27,470 nt of DNA, taken from NCBI GenBank assembly GCA_003577005.1, contig QEUW01000130.1, positions 1-27,470 on the forward strand, read 5' to 3'. Each line of letters begins with the position of its first letter. Position 1 is the stretch's first letter. Below are positions 1 through 7,656 of the stretch, piece by piece. The position numbers were made by a program, and so were the translations under genes. Origin of the DNA: Chloroflexota bacterium. Lineage in GTDB: Bacteria; Chloroflexota; Anaerolineae; Caldilineales; Caldilineaceae. The notes under the pieces were generated by a model. It was given only the letters and a program-made list of their open reading frames with translations, ran no database searches and had not been told where the DNA came from.

Positions 1-1418
1 TCGATGGCCTGTTGGGCGGCCGCCTGTAGACTTTCCATGGCCTGTTCCGGTGTCTGTGCGCCTTGCAGGGCATCGTTGACCGCCGCCGTCATCGCCTCTT
101 GGATCGTCGCCGCCACCGGGCCAGAGTAGCGGAAACGGGCCGACTCCAACGCCTGGGGGAAGAGCGCGACAGTCTGGTCGTAGCTGGGGCTGATGCCTTC
201 ATAGATATTGTTCCAGGCTTCCTGGTCGGCGGCGATGTTGCCGCTGATGGTGGGATGATAGGGGACGCCGTCGGCCTCGTTCTGTGCTTTGGTTGCCTCT
301 TCGCCGGCCAGCCAGGCCTCGGTGGAGGTCATCCCTTTGATAAATTCCCAGCCGATGTCACGCTGGGCAGGGGCCGAACCGCGCGGCATGGCAAAGGCAG
401 AGCCGGTGGCGTCGGTCAAGGGCTGGTCGCTGTTGCGCAGGCGTGGCAGGAGCGTGCGGAAATTAGCCTCCGGGTTCACCTTCATCACACCGATGAGCCA
501 TTGCTCAAAGAGCGTCATGGCGGTCTGGCCGATCAGGATGGGGTTCTGCGCCGAGAAGAAGTTCTGGGCCTGGGCAAAAGCGGCGCGCGCCAGCTCCCCG
601 CCCTGGCGATCCACCGTCTCTTTGGCCCAGGCTACGGCTTCGACCACACGCGGGTCGGTAAAATTGGCCTGGGCGCCATCTGCTGTGATAGGCTCGGCGC
701 CGTTGGCCCACGACCAGAGCCAGAGCCGGCCATCCTGCATCTTGGTGTCAAAACCGGTGCGCACGACCTGGTTCCCCTCCATGATGTGGAGTTGTTCGCC
801 CAACTGGGTGAGTTGTTCCCAGTTGCCCGGATCGACCGCTTCAGGGTCCACGCCCTCCTCGGCCAGTACATCCAGATTCATAAAGAAGAGATCCACATTG
901 ACAAACTGTGGGACACCAAAGACCTGCCCATTAAAGGTGATCTGCTCAATGAGCACCGGGTAGAACTGGCCCAGGTCAAACTGGTCGCGGCTGATCAGGT
1001 CATCGAGTGGGTCGATCGCCCCGCGACCGGCCCAACTACCGGTCTGCGACCGGTCCACGTTGATCACTTCGGGCGGGTTGCCGCTGGCAACGGCGGTCAG
1101 CAACTGTTGCGTGTCGAGAGCCCCACCCACTGGCTCGATGGTGACATTGGGGTGCGCCTCTTGAAAGACCGTCACCCGTGCCTGTCCGCGCGCATCATCA
1201 AGCCCGTAACCCCACACCCGGAGTGTTCCGGCGGCAGCCTCGGGCGGAGGAGCACCATCATCGGGCGCGGGCGTAGCGGCTGGCGCTCCGGGCGCTGTCG
1301 GTGGCTGGCAACCGGCCAAAAGCGAGACCGAGACGGCGCCACTCAAAAATGCCGCGTTGCGCAGCAGTGTCCGGCGTGAAAATCGCTGGCGTGATGGCTT
1401 GTGGTGTTCGGTGTTCAT
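1..1418 (-). CDS. ABC transporter sugar-binding lipoprotein (C-terminus cut by window edge)
   Basis: Extracellular solute-binding protein (family 1 type), the likely substrate-capturing component of a carbohydrate ABC importer. The frame is open for 472 codons from ATG 1418 to the window edge with no stop, so the gene is partial. The start is supported by an AAGGAGGAG ribosome site ending 3 nt upstream. The N-terminus has a twin-arginine motif (SRRTLLRN, residues 14-21), a hydrophobic stretch and a lipobox LLAGC with Cys37. This predicts Tat export and lipid anchoring on the outer face of the membrane, as is common for Chloroflexota binding proteins. After a Pro/Ala-rich linker (about 38-62) comes the mature domain beginning GTLRVWGYG, typical of the family. 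The permease genes would be expected further left, outside the window. The exact sugar cannot be read from sequence. Confidence 0.9.
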   Translation of the reverse strand, partial: MNTEHHKPSRQRFSRRTLLRNAAFLSGAVSVSLLAGCQPPTAPGAPAATPAPDDGAPPPEAAAGTLRVWGYGLDDARGQARVTVFQEAHPNVTIEPVGGALDTQQLLTAVASGNPPEVINVDRSQTGSWAGRGAIDPLDDLISRDQFDLGQFYPVLIEQITFNGQVFGVPQFVNVDLFFMNLDVLAEEGVDPEAVDPGNWEQLTQLGEQLHIMEGNQVVRTGFDTKMQDGRLWLWSWANGAEPITADGAQANFTDPRVVEAVAWAKETVDRQGGELARAAFAQAQNFFSAQNPILIGQTAMTLFEQWLIGVMKVNPEANFRTLLPRLRNSDQPLTDATGSAFAMPRGSAPAQRDIGWEFIKGMTSTEAWLAGEEATKAQNEADGVPYHPTISGNIAADQEAWNNIYEGISPSYDQTVALFPQALESARFRYSGPVAATIQEAMTAAVNDALQGAQTPEQAMESLQAAAQQAI

Positions 1419-1472
1419 GGCTCCTCCTTGAATGGGTAAACCGGTGGTTCGAATCGTTGGTTTTTAGAATAT

Positions 1473-1544
1473 GAACACAGATAAACACAGATAAACACAG
1501 ATGCCAGGAAGCAAAATCTGTGTTATCTGTGCAAATCTGTGTTC
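1473..1544. repeat. CACAGAT direct and inverted repeat hairpin
   Basis: Left arm 1473-1502 contains three copies of ACACAGAT. Right arm 1516-1544 holds the reverse complement (ATCTGTGTT, ATCTGTG, ATCTGTGTTC), giving an imperfect long hairpin with a 13-nt loop. It lies between the binding-protein gene and the secreted-protein gene. Related CACAGAG-type repeats occur near 9120-9196 and 27408-27470. Confidence 0.75.
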
Positions 1545-1585
1545 AAAAATCAGGCGATCAATCTTCCAGGCGATGGTTACCTTAA

Positions 1586-1600
1586 AGGTGACTGTCACCT
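1586..1600. terminator. possible weak terminator hairpin
   Basis: AGGTGAC-T-GTCACCT is a short perfect palindrome 17 nt beyond the stop codon of the minus-strand secreted-protein gene. There is no clear T-run after it, so factor-independent termination is doubtful. Confidence 0.3.
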
Positions 1601-1616
1601 GAACAAATTCCTACTA

Positions 1617-2126
1617 CTAGAAGACCACCGGGGATCCGGTGATCGACAGCGTGTAGGTGCATGGGCTGTCGCCGTGGTGCCGGACGATCACAAAGTGCGT
1701 TTCTGAGAATCGGCCGCTACCTACCCAAATCAGGTGCGACGGGATCGTGTCATCCCCAGTGTTAAACGGTGTACCGCGACCGACGGGTCCGACCCACTCC
1801 CCCTCGTCATCAAAGGGAAAGTTGAGGCGACCACTGGTCGTCACCTCAAAGCTCGCACAACCCACTCGATCCATCTTCAGCGAGACGACTGCGTTGCCCG
1901 GTTCGCTATCGACCTCCTCATCAAAGACATAGCGGAACCGGTACCAATGGCGATCACCCGGACTCAGCTTGACCGGCTGGGTAAAGTTTGGCCCGGCAGT
2001 TTCCCGGTCGGTTCCCGGCATGGGTCCCACAGTTTCCGTTTGACCGGCGACCGGTGCAACAGCGAACATGGTAATCAACAACACGGCAAGCAAACTTGCC
2101 GTGAGAATCCGATAGATGCTGTTCAA
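1617..2126 (-). CDS. small secreted protein of unknown function
   Basis: The gene encodes 169 aa starting at a TTG codon (2126). TTG is chosen because AAAGGAGATGA lies about 6 nt upstream and no in-frame ATG gives a signal peptide. Residues 1-28 form a Sec signal peptide (hydrophobic ASLLAVLLITMFAVAPVAG, cleavage after the VAG region). The mature part is rich in alternating hydrophobic and polar residues and aromatic positions (HWYRFRYVF, FEVTTSGRL, THFVIVRHH), suggesting a single all-beta sandwich. It vaguely resembles bacterial pre-peptidase C-terminal (PPC) beta domains, but this is a weak impression. Two cysteines (in VGCASF and SPCTYT) could form an extracytoplasmic disulfide. No catalytic motif is visible. 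The gene stands alone between repeat-bearing gaps, and its function is unknown. Confidence 0.75.
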   Translation of the reverse strand: MNSIYRILTASLLAVLLITMFAVAPVAGQTETVGPMPGTDRETAGPNFTQPVKLSPGDRHWYRFRYVFDEEVDSEPGNAVVSLKMDRVGCASFEVTTSGRLNFPFDDEGEWVGPVGRGTPFNTGDDTIPSHLIWVGSGRFSETHFVIVRHHGDSPCTYTLSITGSPVVF

Positions 2127-2225
2127 GGTGTGTCATCTCCTTTCACCCATACAGATACAGATCATCGACAACCTGACAACAGAAGGGTTTTCAATGCAAC
2201 CCACCCTACTCTAAACTGCGGTTGC

Positions 2226-2270
2226 TTTGAAACTGGCGGTTTCTGCACCAGCAAAACTACCGGTTTCAAA
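2226..2270. repeat. 17-bp imperfect hairpin
   Basis: Arms 2226-2242 and 2254-2270 pair over 17 bp with two G-T wobbles and one mismatch (TTTGAAACTGG.. against ..CCGGTTTCAAA); the loop is 11 nt. It lies in the 283-nt gap between the secreted-protein gene and coxD. Nothing else recognisable was seen at 2271-2400. Confidence 0.6.
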
Positions 2271-2409
2271 CAGAGCCCAGCATAGAAGTGTTGCCGCAGA
2301 CTGTCGATCACCATAGATATGAGCGTCAGGTACAACATGAGTTACAACCGGCGCTATCCACGCTATAAAATCTCGATGACACTCTACTAGGTTCTGTTGA
2401 CATTTTAGC

Positions 2410-2721
2410 CTACACAGCGGTGCGATGCACTTGAAAAGTGCGTTGCACCTTGCACATGCATCGCACCTTGCAGGTGCAACGCAGGATGCCCAGCCAGACA
2501 AAGCCGGCGCCGGCAAAGAGCCAGGTCAGCCGCCCGCTATAGCGTACATGCATAAAGTAGAGAATGACCAACAGCGCCTTGATGATCGCAATCGTCAAGG
2601 CAAGAATCACGCTCCAGCCGTTGAGGTGGACATAGGCGGCAGCAACGGTCAACATCAGCAGGACCAGCAGCGCCAGATAGACGATAAAGTAGGTTCGCGG
2701 TGAAACGATAGGATGTTCCAT
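2410..2721 (-). CDS. coxD: cytochrome c oxidase subunit IV, C-terminus altered by a repeat
   Basis: Small membrane subunit of the caa3-type oxidase, 103 aa, family of prokaryotic cytochrome c oxidase subunit IV. Three hydrophobic helices are visible: about 10-30, 36-57 (with IIKALLVILYFMHVRYS, the family signature) and 66-80 (LTWLFAGAGFVWLGIL). The family normally continues the third helix with a short tail of the FGLTLSDYLTR kind. Here residue 81 onward is a Cys/Arg/Val-rich tail (RCTCKVRCMCKVQRTFQV...) encoded by the hairpin repeat at 2419-2483, so the native end appears lost. The ATG overlaps the coxC stop by 1 nt (TAATG), implying translational coupling; no separate ribosome site is seen. 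It is the last gene of the act-cox unit. Confidence 0.88.
   Translation of the reverse strand: MEHPIVSPRTYFIVYLALLVLLMLTVAAAYVHLNGWSVILALTIAIIKALLVILYFMHVRYSGRLTWLFAGAGFVWLGILRCTCKVRCMCKVQRTFQVHRTAV
2419..2483. repeat. double hairpin repeat forming the 3' end of coxD
   Basis: Two adjacent hairpins: 2419-2432 with 2436-2449 (arm GGTGCGATGCACTT against AAGTGCGTTGCACC, wobble-tolerant), and 2457-2468 with 2472-2483 (arm related to TGCGTTGCACCT). The arm sequence is the same GGTGCAACGCACTT family as the palindrome at 5118-5165. The repeat is translated as coxD residues 81 onward. Confidence 0.8.
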
Positions 2722-3371
2722 TAGCGGCTGATAAGATAGAGCAACGGAAAGAGAAAGATCCAGACGATATCGACAAAGTGCCAGTAGAGACCCAACACTT
2801 CGACCGGCATATAATCGGTCTGATAGTAGCCACGCCAGGCCAGCCAGGCCATCACGATGATCACCCCGATGCCGATGATCATGTGGATAGCGTGCAGCCC
2901 GGTCATGGTAAAGTAGAGAAAAAAGAAGAGCTGCACCGGCCCTCGATCGGCGCCGGGCCAGACAAAGGATGCGCCTGGGATCAGACCTTCCTCGAATTTG
3001 TGGTAATACTCCAGCCCCTTGATCCCTAAAAAGACCAGCCCCAACACCAGCGTAGCAACCAAGAGTAAGGTGGTCCGCTGGGCCCGTCCCAGTTGGGCCG
3101 CATGGACAGCCAGCGCCATGGTCAGGCTGCTAGTCAAGAGCACCCACGTGTTGATAGCGCCCAGCACGACATCAAGGTGGTGGCTCCCTTCGATAAAGGC
3201 TTGTGGATAGGCCGCCCGGAAGACCATGTAGCCGGCAAAGAGACCACCAAAGAAGAGCACTTCGGTGGTCAGGAAGGTCCACATGCCGAGGCTCACCGCA
3301 TCGCGCTGTTGGTCATAGTCTTGGAAGTGATGGGCAACGGCCGAGTGGGCGCCGGTGTGCGGATTAGCCAT
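2721..3371 (-). CDS. coxC: cytochrome c oxidase subunit III
   Basis: 216 aa, the usual length for short bacterial subunit III. This integral membrane subunit stabilises the subunit I core and contributes to proton uptake and lipid binding. Five to seven hydrophobic helices are visible. Family landmarks are [23 protein letters not shown] near the N-terminus, [11 protein letters not shown] in the middle, [16 protein letters not shown] and the C-terminal [18 protein letters not shown]. The start ATG 3371 has a GGGGAGG site 6 nt upstream and overlaps the coxA stop by 8 nt; the stop overlaps the coxD start. This tight packing supports one mRNA with coupled translation of the oxidase subunits. Confidence 0.96.
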   Translation of the reverse strand: MANPHTGAHSAVAHHFQDYDQQRDAVSLGMWTFLTTEVLFFGGLFAGYMVFRAAYPQAFIEGSHHLDVVLGAINTWVLLTSSLTMALAVHAAQLGRAQRTTLLLVATLVLGLVFLGIKGLEYYHKFEEGLIPGASFVWPGADRGPVQLFFFLYFTMTGLHAIHMIIGIGVIIVMAWLAWRGYYQTDYMPVEVLGLYWHFVDIVWIFLFPLLYLISR

Positions 3372-5049
3372 CCCCCACCTCCCCTTGCTCCCCCTCGCGT
3401 CGCTCTTCTACCTCCGGCACGGTCGTGGTCGCCTGCGGAAGGTATTCGTCCGTCACCTCGTACTGGTAAGGTTCGCCCACAACCGGCACTTCGTAAAAAT
3501 TCTCTGGTGGCGGTGGCGAGGTCGTCTGCCACTCCAAACCGGTGGCGCCCCAGGGGTTGTTGCCCGCAATCGGCCCGTTGCGCATGGACCAGAGCAGATA
3601 GAGCAGCGGCAAAACGTAGCCTACGGCCAAAATCGACGCACCGGCGGTGGACATGACATTAAACACCTGATATTCCGGCGCATAAGCATGGTACCGCCGG
3701 GGCATCCCCCCGTAGCCCAGAAAGAATTGGGGAAAGAAGGTAAGATTGAAGCCAACAAAGATGATAATGGCCGATGCCCGCCCCCAGCCCTCGGGGTAGA
3801 GCCGGCCCGACATCTTGGGCCACCAGAAGTGGATGCCGCCCAGGTAGGCCATCACCGTCCCGCCGACCATAATGTAATGGAAGTGGGCGACGATAAAGTA
3901 GGTGTCATGGACATGCACATCGATGGGCAGCATCGCCAGAAAGAGTCCGGTCAGCCCTCCGATGGTAAAGAACGCAATAAAGCCCATTGCGTAGAGCATG
4001 GGTGTGTCCCATGAGATCATCCCCTTGTAGAGCGTCGCCGTCCAGTTGAAGACTTTGACGGCTGAGGGGATGGCCACAATAAAGCTCAAGATCGAAAAGA
4101 TCAGCCCGGCATAGATCGACTGCCCAGAGACAAACATGTGGTGCCCCCAGACCAGAAAGCTAAAGACCGCAATCGCCAGGCTGGCCATTGCGATGAAACG
4201 ATAGCCAAAGGGCGGCCGCCGGGCAAAACAAGCGACCAGTTCGCTCACCACGGCAATCCCCGGCAACACCATGATGTAGACCGCCGGGTGCGAGTAGAAC
4301 CAAAAGAGGTGCTGGAAGAGGATCGGGTCGCCGCCCAGCGCCGGGTCAAAGATGCCCACCCCCAACAACCGCTCCACCGCGATCAGCAAGATGGTGATCG
4401 CCAGTACAGGTGTCGCCAACACGATCACCAGGCTTGTCGCGTACATGGACCAGATAAAGAGCGGCAGGCGAAACCAGGTCAACCCCGGCGCCCGCATCTT
4501 GTGGACGGTGACAATAATATTGAGCGCAGTGAAGATCGATGAAAAGCCGGCGATAAAGATGCCGAGCGCCATGGCAATGACGCGCGTGTTGGTGTAGACA
4601 GTGCTGTATGGCGTATAAAAGGTCCAGCCCGTATCGACGCCGCCGGTCAACAGGGCAGCTACGGCAAAGAAGCTGCCGCCGATAAAGAGATACCAACTGG
4701 CCAGATTGATACGGGGAAAGGCCATATCCTTGGCCCCGAGCATCAGCGGCACCAAAAAATTGCCCAGGGTAGTCGGGATGGCTGGCACCAAGAAGAAAAA
4801 GACCATGATCGTTCCATGCATGGTGAACAGCCTGTTATAGGTCTCATCCAGCACAAGGTCGCCCGCGGGCGTCAGCAGCTCTAGGCGGATCAGGGTGGCT
4901 GCGGCGCCTCCCACAAAAAAGAAGAGCGTAACCGTAACCATATAGAGCAGCCCGATCCGCTTGTGGTCGGTCGTAAGCAGCCACGACCGGGCGGTGTAGC
5001 TCACATTTAAGTAATCGGGCACGTTCAAAGCCGGTGAGGTGAGACTCAT
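3364..5049 (-). CDS. coxA: cytochrome c oxidase subunit I, A2-type
   Basis: Catalytic subunit of a proton-pumping haem-copper oxidase, 561 aa from ATG 5049. A GGAG site lies 8 nt upstream; a GTG three codons earlier overlaps that site and was rejected. Metal ligands are visible: His78 (low-spin haem), WFYSHPAVY around 250-258 (CuB His and the cross-link Tyr), the His-His pair at 303-304 (CuB), and [12 protein letters not shown] at 381-392 giving the high-spin and low-spin haem histidines at 389 and 391. YSHP in place of the Glu-containing GHPEVY marks an A2-type enzyme, in which a Tyr-Ser pair substitutes for the D-channel Glu. The C-terminal 60 or so residues form a charged soluble tail. The gene follows coxB after a repeat-filled 154-nt gap. 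Confidence 0.97.
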   Translation of the reverse strand: MSLTSPALNVPDYLNVSYTARSWLLTTDHKRIGLLYMVTVTLFFFVGGAAATLIRLELLTPAGDLVLDETYNRLFTMHGTIMVFFFLVPAIPTTLGNFLVPLMLGAKDMAFPRINLASWYLFIGGSFFAVAALLTGGVDTGWTFYTPYSTVYTNTRVIAMALGIFIAGFSSIFTALNIIVTVHKMRAPGLTWFRLPLFIWSMYATSLVIVLATPVLAITILLIAVERLLGVGIFDPALGGDPILFQHLFWFYSHPAVYIMVLPGIAVVSELVACFARRPPFGYRFIAMASLAIAVFSFLVWGHHMFVSGQSIYAGLIFSILSFIVAIPSAVKVFNWTATLYKGMISWDTPMLYAMGFIAFFTIGGLTGLFLAMLPIDVHVHDTYFIVAHFHYIMVGGTVMAYLGGIHFWWPKMSGRLYPEGWGRASAIIIFVGFNLTFFPQFFLGYGGMPRRYHAYAPEYQVFNVMSTAGASILAVGYVLPLLYLLWSMRNGPIAGNNPWGATGLEWQTTSPPPPENFYEVPVVGEPYQYEVTDEYLPQATTTVPEVEERREGEQGEVGDG

Positions 5050-5078
5050 TGCGTTCACTCCAAGTTTGATCGTGTTGA

Positions 5079-5191
5079 GCTAGACGATAGATGTATTGAC
5101 AAATCAAGTTGGGTAGCCGTCGGGAGGTGCAACGCACTTGACAAAGTGCGTTGCACCTCCCGACGCAAGGCGCCATCGCCTATCGTCTAGC
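5079..5191. repeat. nested palindromic element between coxB and coxA
   Basis: The outer inverted repeat GCTAGACGATAG/CTATCGTCTAGC is at 5079-5090 and 5180-5191. Inside it, TTGACAAATCAAGTTGGGT (5096-5114) precedes a perfect 22-bp stem (5118-5139 with 5144-5165, loop GACA). The stem contains GGTGCAACGCACTT as at 2419-2483. The head TGACAAAT(C/G)AAGTTGGGT recurs at 25793. The element lies wholly between the coxB stop and the coxA ribosome site. Confidence 0.88.
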
Positions 5192-5203
5192 GCCCATCGT
5201 CCA

Positions 5204-6217
5204 TCATCCCCCATCGCTGGGTGGCTCCTCCTGTCGCTGTTCTTCAGCACTGAGCGAGCGAATGTACTCGACCAGCCGTAACAGTTCCTCCTCGCTGACC
5301 TGGCCGGCGTAGGTCGGCATGATCGGCGGGTAGCCGGCCACGATTTGCGCATTGGGGTCGATGATCGAGCGGCGGATATACTGTGCGTCGGCCAGCACGG
5401 TTTCGCCACTGGCGAGTAAGACTTCGCTCCTGTACAAACCGACCAGGGATGGCCCGGTGCCGCGGCCGTTTGGCAAATGGCAGGTACTGCAGCCGAGCGT
5501 GTGGAAGAGCGTCTCGCCCGCGCTGGCCATGGGCTGCGTGGCCCCGAACTGCCCGCCTGTCTGTTCCGGGATCGGCTGGGCCAGGTCGAGCGGGCGTTGG
5601 GCCAGCCACTCTTGATATTGGCGCGGCTCCACCACCACGATCCGGCCCACCATCCCTGAGTGCTGGGTACCACAATACTCGGCGCAAAAGAGATGATAGC
5701 TGCCGGTCTGAGTCGCCTCGAACCAGAGCGTGGTATAGCGACCTGGCAATACGTCGCGCTTGATACGGAAGTCTGGCGCGTAAAAACTGTGGATGACATC
5801 CTGCGAGATCATGGTCAGCCGCACCGGCCGGTTGACCGGGATGTGCAGTTCGTTGATCTCGCGCTGCCCCGACGGGTGCTCGAACTGCCACATCCACTGT
5901 TTTCCGACTACATATACATTAATCCCGCCCGGCGGTATCTCATACATGTCGAAGTAGAGGCGGGCGCCCCAGCCATACAACCCCAGCGCCAGCACGAGTG
6001 GTACGGCGATCCAGGTCGCTTCTAGCGTGTGGCTGGTCACGATGGCGCCGGCGCGATTCGCCGGTGAGCCGCGCCGGTATTTGATGGCAAAATAGACGAT
6101 CAGCGCCGCGACTGGGAAGGCGAAGAGAAATGACAATGCCGTCATGACCAGGGTAAGCCGATCGACCTCTGGCGCAATGGTCGAGACGCTCTGCGGAAAG
6201 AGCCAAAAATCCCACAT
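5204..6217 (-). CDS. coxB: cytochrome c oxidase subunit II with fused cytochrome c domain
   Basis: Electron-entry subunit of a caa3 oxidase, 337 aa. ATG 6217 (MWDFWLFPQS) is chosen because the frame extends upstream only by running about 150 nt into sco; the chosen start is 5 nt after the sco stop, with a weak GGGAG site. Order: a short N-terminal segment, transmembrane hairpin (about 22-46 and 64-86), then the cupredoxin domain with the CuA ligands His143, Cys178, Glu180, Cys182, His186 and Met189 (CAEYCGTQHSGM). The C-terminal cytochrome c has CSTCH at 243-247 and probable axial Met300 (PPIMPTYAG). The fusion lets the oxidase accept electrons directly from ActE or ActA, without needing a free soluble cytochrome c. 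Confidence 0.95.
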   Translation of the reverse strand: MWDFWLFPQSVSTIAPEVDRLTLVMTALSFLFAFPVAALIVYFAIKYRRGSPANRAGAIVTSHTLEATWIAVPLVLALGLYGWGARLYFDMYEIPPGGINVYVVGKQWMWQFEHPSGQREINELHIPVNRPVRLTMISQDVIHSFYAPDFRIKRDVLPGRYTTLWFEATQTGSYHLFCAEYCGTQHSGMVGRIVVVEPRQYQEWLAQRPLDLAQPIPEQTGGQFGATQPMASAGETLFHTLGCSTCHLPNGRGTGPSLVGLYRSEVLLASGETVLADAQYIRRSIIDPNAQIVAGYPPIMPTYAGQVSEEELLRLVEYIRSLSAEEQRQEEPPSDGG

Positions 6218-6222
6218 GTTTC

Positions 6223-7050
6223 TTACGCTGCTCCCATTGGACGCCGTTCGCGGCGCAGTAACAATATGACCATCCCACCCAGCAGTAAGACCGTCGCCAG
6301 CCCCGCCAACCGCAGCACGTTCATGATCAGCATGGTATATTCGCCGGAAACGGGGTCGTAGTGATAACAAAAGAGCAACACCTGGTCGATCACGGTTCCG
6401 ATGCGGTTGGCCGTCGCTTCGACCAGCGCCAGCCGCAGGTCGCGCGGCGCATACTCCAACCCAAAGAGATAGCGGGAGACTGCCCCTTCCGGCGTCAGGA
6501 TGATCACGCCGCTGGCATGGGCGTAGGCTTGCTGCCGGGTATCGTAGGCATAGCGAAAGCCCACTGCGTCGGCCAGCTTGTCGATGGCCTCATGGTCGCC
6601 GGTGAGAAAATGCCATCCTGGTTCACCCGCAGGCCGGTCATAGGCCTGTACAAATTCATCGCGGGTCCGGGCGGCGAGTTGCGGCGTTTCGGTTGGGTCG
6701 ATGCTAACAGCCAGCACCGTAAATTCCTCGCCGGCGGTAAACTGAAGCTGTTGTAGGCTGGCCAGCAACCCGTGGCGCGCCAACGGGCAGAGATTCGGGC
6801 AGGCAAAATAGCCCAGGCTCAGGATCACCGGCTTACCGTCAAAGAAGTGGCTCAGTTGCACTGGCTGGCCGGCCTCGTCCAAAAAGGTCAGGTCATACGG
6901 CACAGATGCATCGAGCCGCTGGTCAAAGCCGATGGCGTCCAACACCTGCACCGGGTGCAGGTTTGGATCATGCGCCCTGGCCGGCAGCGGCGCCAGGAAG
7001 GAACTCAGGCCGAGCATAAGCACAAAGAGCGTCCAGCTACTCTGCCGCAT
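6223..7050 (-). CDS. sco: Sco/SenC copper chaperone for the CuA site
   Basis: Thioredoxin-fold copper chaperone of the SCO1/SenC family, 275 aa, predicted to load CuA of CoxB outside the membrane. ATG 7050 is preceded by GGAGGGGG and overlaps the end of the upstream gene by 14 nt; a longer frame to 7125 lacks such a site. A signal sequence spans about 1-26. The copper ligands CPNLCP (Cys84, Cys88) and His178 (AYAHASGV) are all present, so it should be functional. A second hydrophobic helix at 245-266 followed by RRERR anchors the C-terminus, a topology seen in Sco proteins of act-cox clusters. Its position directly before coxB supports the assembly role. Confidence 0.93.
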   Translation of the reverse strand: MRQSSWTLFVLMLGLSSFLAPLPARAHDPNLHPVQVLDAIGFDQRLDASVPYDLTFLDEAGQPVQLSHFFDGKPVILSLGYFACPNLCPLARHGLLASLQQLQFTAGEEFTVLAVSIDPTETPQLAARTRDEFVQAYDRPAGEPGWHFLTGDHEAIDKLADAVGFRYAYDTRQQAYAHASGVIILTPEGAVSRYLFGLEYAPRDLRLALVEATANRIGTVIDQVLLFCYHYDPVSGEYTMLIMNVLRLAGLATVLLLGGMVILLLRRERRPMGAA

Positions 7051-7627
7051 TGACCCCCTCCGTAGCCTGACCACCCGTGCTGTCGAACCGGTAGGCCGGA
7101 CCAAAGCCAAAAACGGGCGCCACATCTTCCTCTGCCTCCGGTGCTGATCGTTCTACCAGCAACTGCATGGCCTGCTCGATTGGGATGTGGACCACACCGG
7201 CTTCTTCGTCCACCCAACCGTAGGTGTTGATCCGCTCCAGAGCCGGCGCCTCCTCTGCGGCTCGCTCCAATACCGACTGCGCCTGGATGCCTGGTCCTGG
7301 CCCGGTGGCAGGCGTAACCTCTGCCGGCGGGACCTGGACCCGCACGTTCAAGGCGCGCGGTGTCCAGATGTCGAGTAGCCAGAAGATCACCAGGTGAATG
7401 ATCACTGCAATCACGGCCAGGGCGGCGAGAAAGTACAAGATCGGGCGTAGACTGACTTCCTGCACCTCGTAACCGCGCGCCAGGCTCTCGGCCGAGACAT
7501 GGGCCGCCGGTGTAGCGGGAACCAGCCGCTTATCGCCGGGCCCTTCAGGTGTCGCGCCAGACGTCTCTTCAACGAGAATACGACGTTTATCGGTAAAACT
7601 TTCAGCCGAACCATCACGATCCTGCAT
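7037..7627 (-). CDS. conserved single-TM protein between actF and sco, function unknown
   Basis: 196 aa from ATG 7627, which has GGAGG 7-8 nt upstream; a TTG at 7660 overlapping the actF stop is the alternative. Layout: hydrophilic cytoplasmic N-terminus (1-61), one transmembrane helix (about 62-86, LYFLAALAVIAVIIHLVIFW), a Pro-rich linker, then the conserved-looking motif YGWVDEEAGVVHIPIEQAM (136-154) and a variable acidic tail. From memory, the same arrangement and a YGWVD..GVV.IPI motif recur in proteins beside Sco and ACIII genes in other phyla, so it is probably an accessory or assembly factor of ACIII or the oxidase. No cofactor-binding residues are visible. It overlaps sco by 14 nt, implying coupled expression. 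Confidence 0.82.
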   Translation of the reverse strand: MQDRDGSAESFTDKRRILVEETSGATPEGPGDKRLVPATPAAHVSAESLARGYEVQEVSLRPILYFLAALAVIAVIIHLVIFWLLDIWTPRALNVRVQVPPAEVTPATGPGPGIQAQSVLERAAEEAPALERINTYGWVDEEAGVVHIPIEQAMQLLVERSAPEAEEDVAPVFGFGPAYRFDSTGGQATEGVNAAE

Positions 7628-7656
7628 CTGCAATTCCTCCAACCCAAGCACCGGCG

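Noticed and set aside
63..1379. Long plus-strand open frame of 438 codons
   Set aside because: It is antisense to the sugar-binding lipoprotein gene, which has a ribosome site, Tat signal, lipobox and family sequence. The plus frame has no recognisable domain and is a shadow of GC-rich codon use.
1441..1465. GGTTCGAATC, resembling a tRNA T-arm
   Set aside because: The flanking bases do not form a T stem, and no acceptor stem or anticodon arm can be drawn on either strand.
6218..6370. 51-residue N-terminal extension of CoxB
   Set aside because: It overlaps the end of sco and its transmembrane anchor; ATG 6217 gives the normal short N-terminus before the membrane hairpin.
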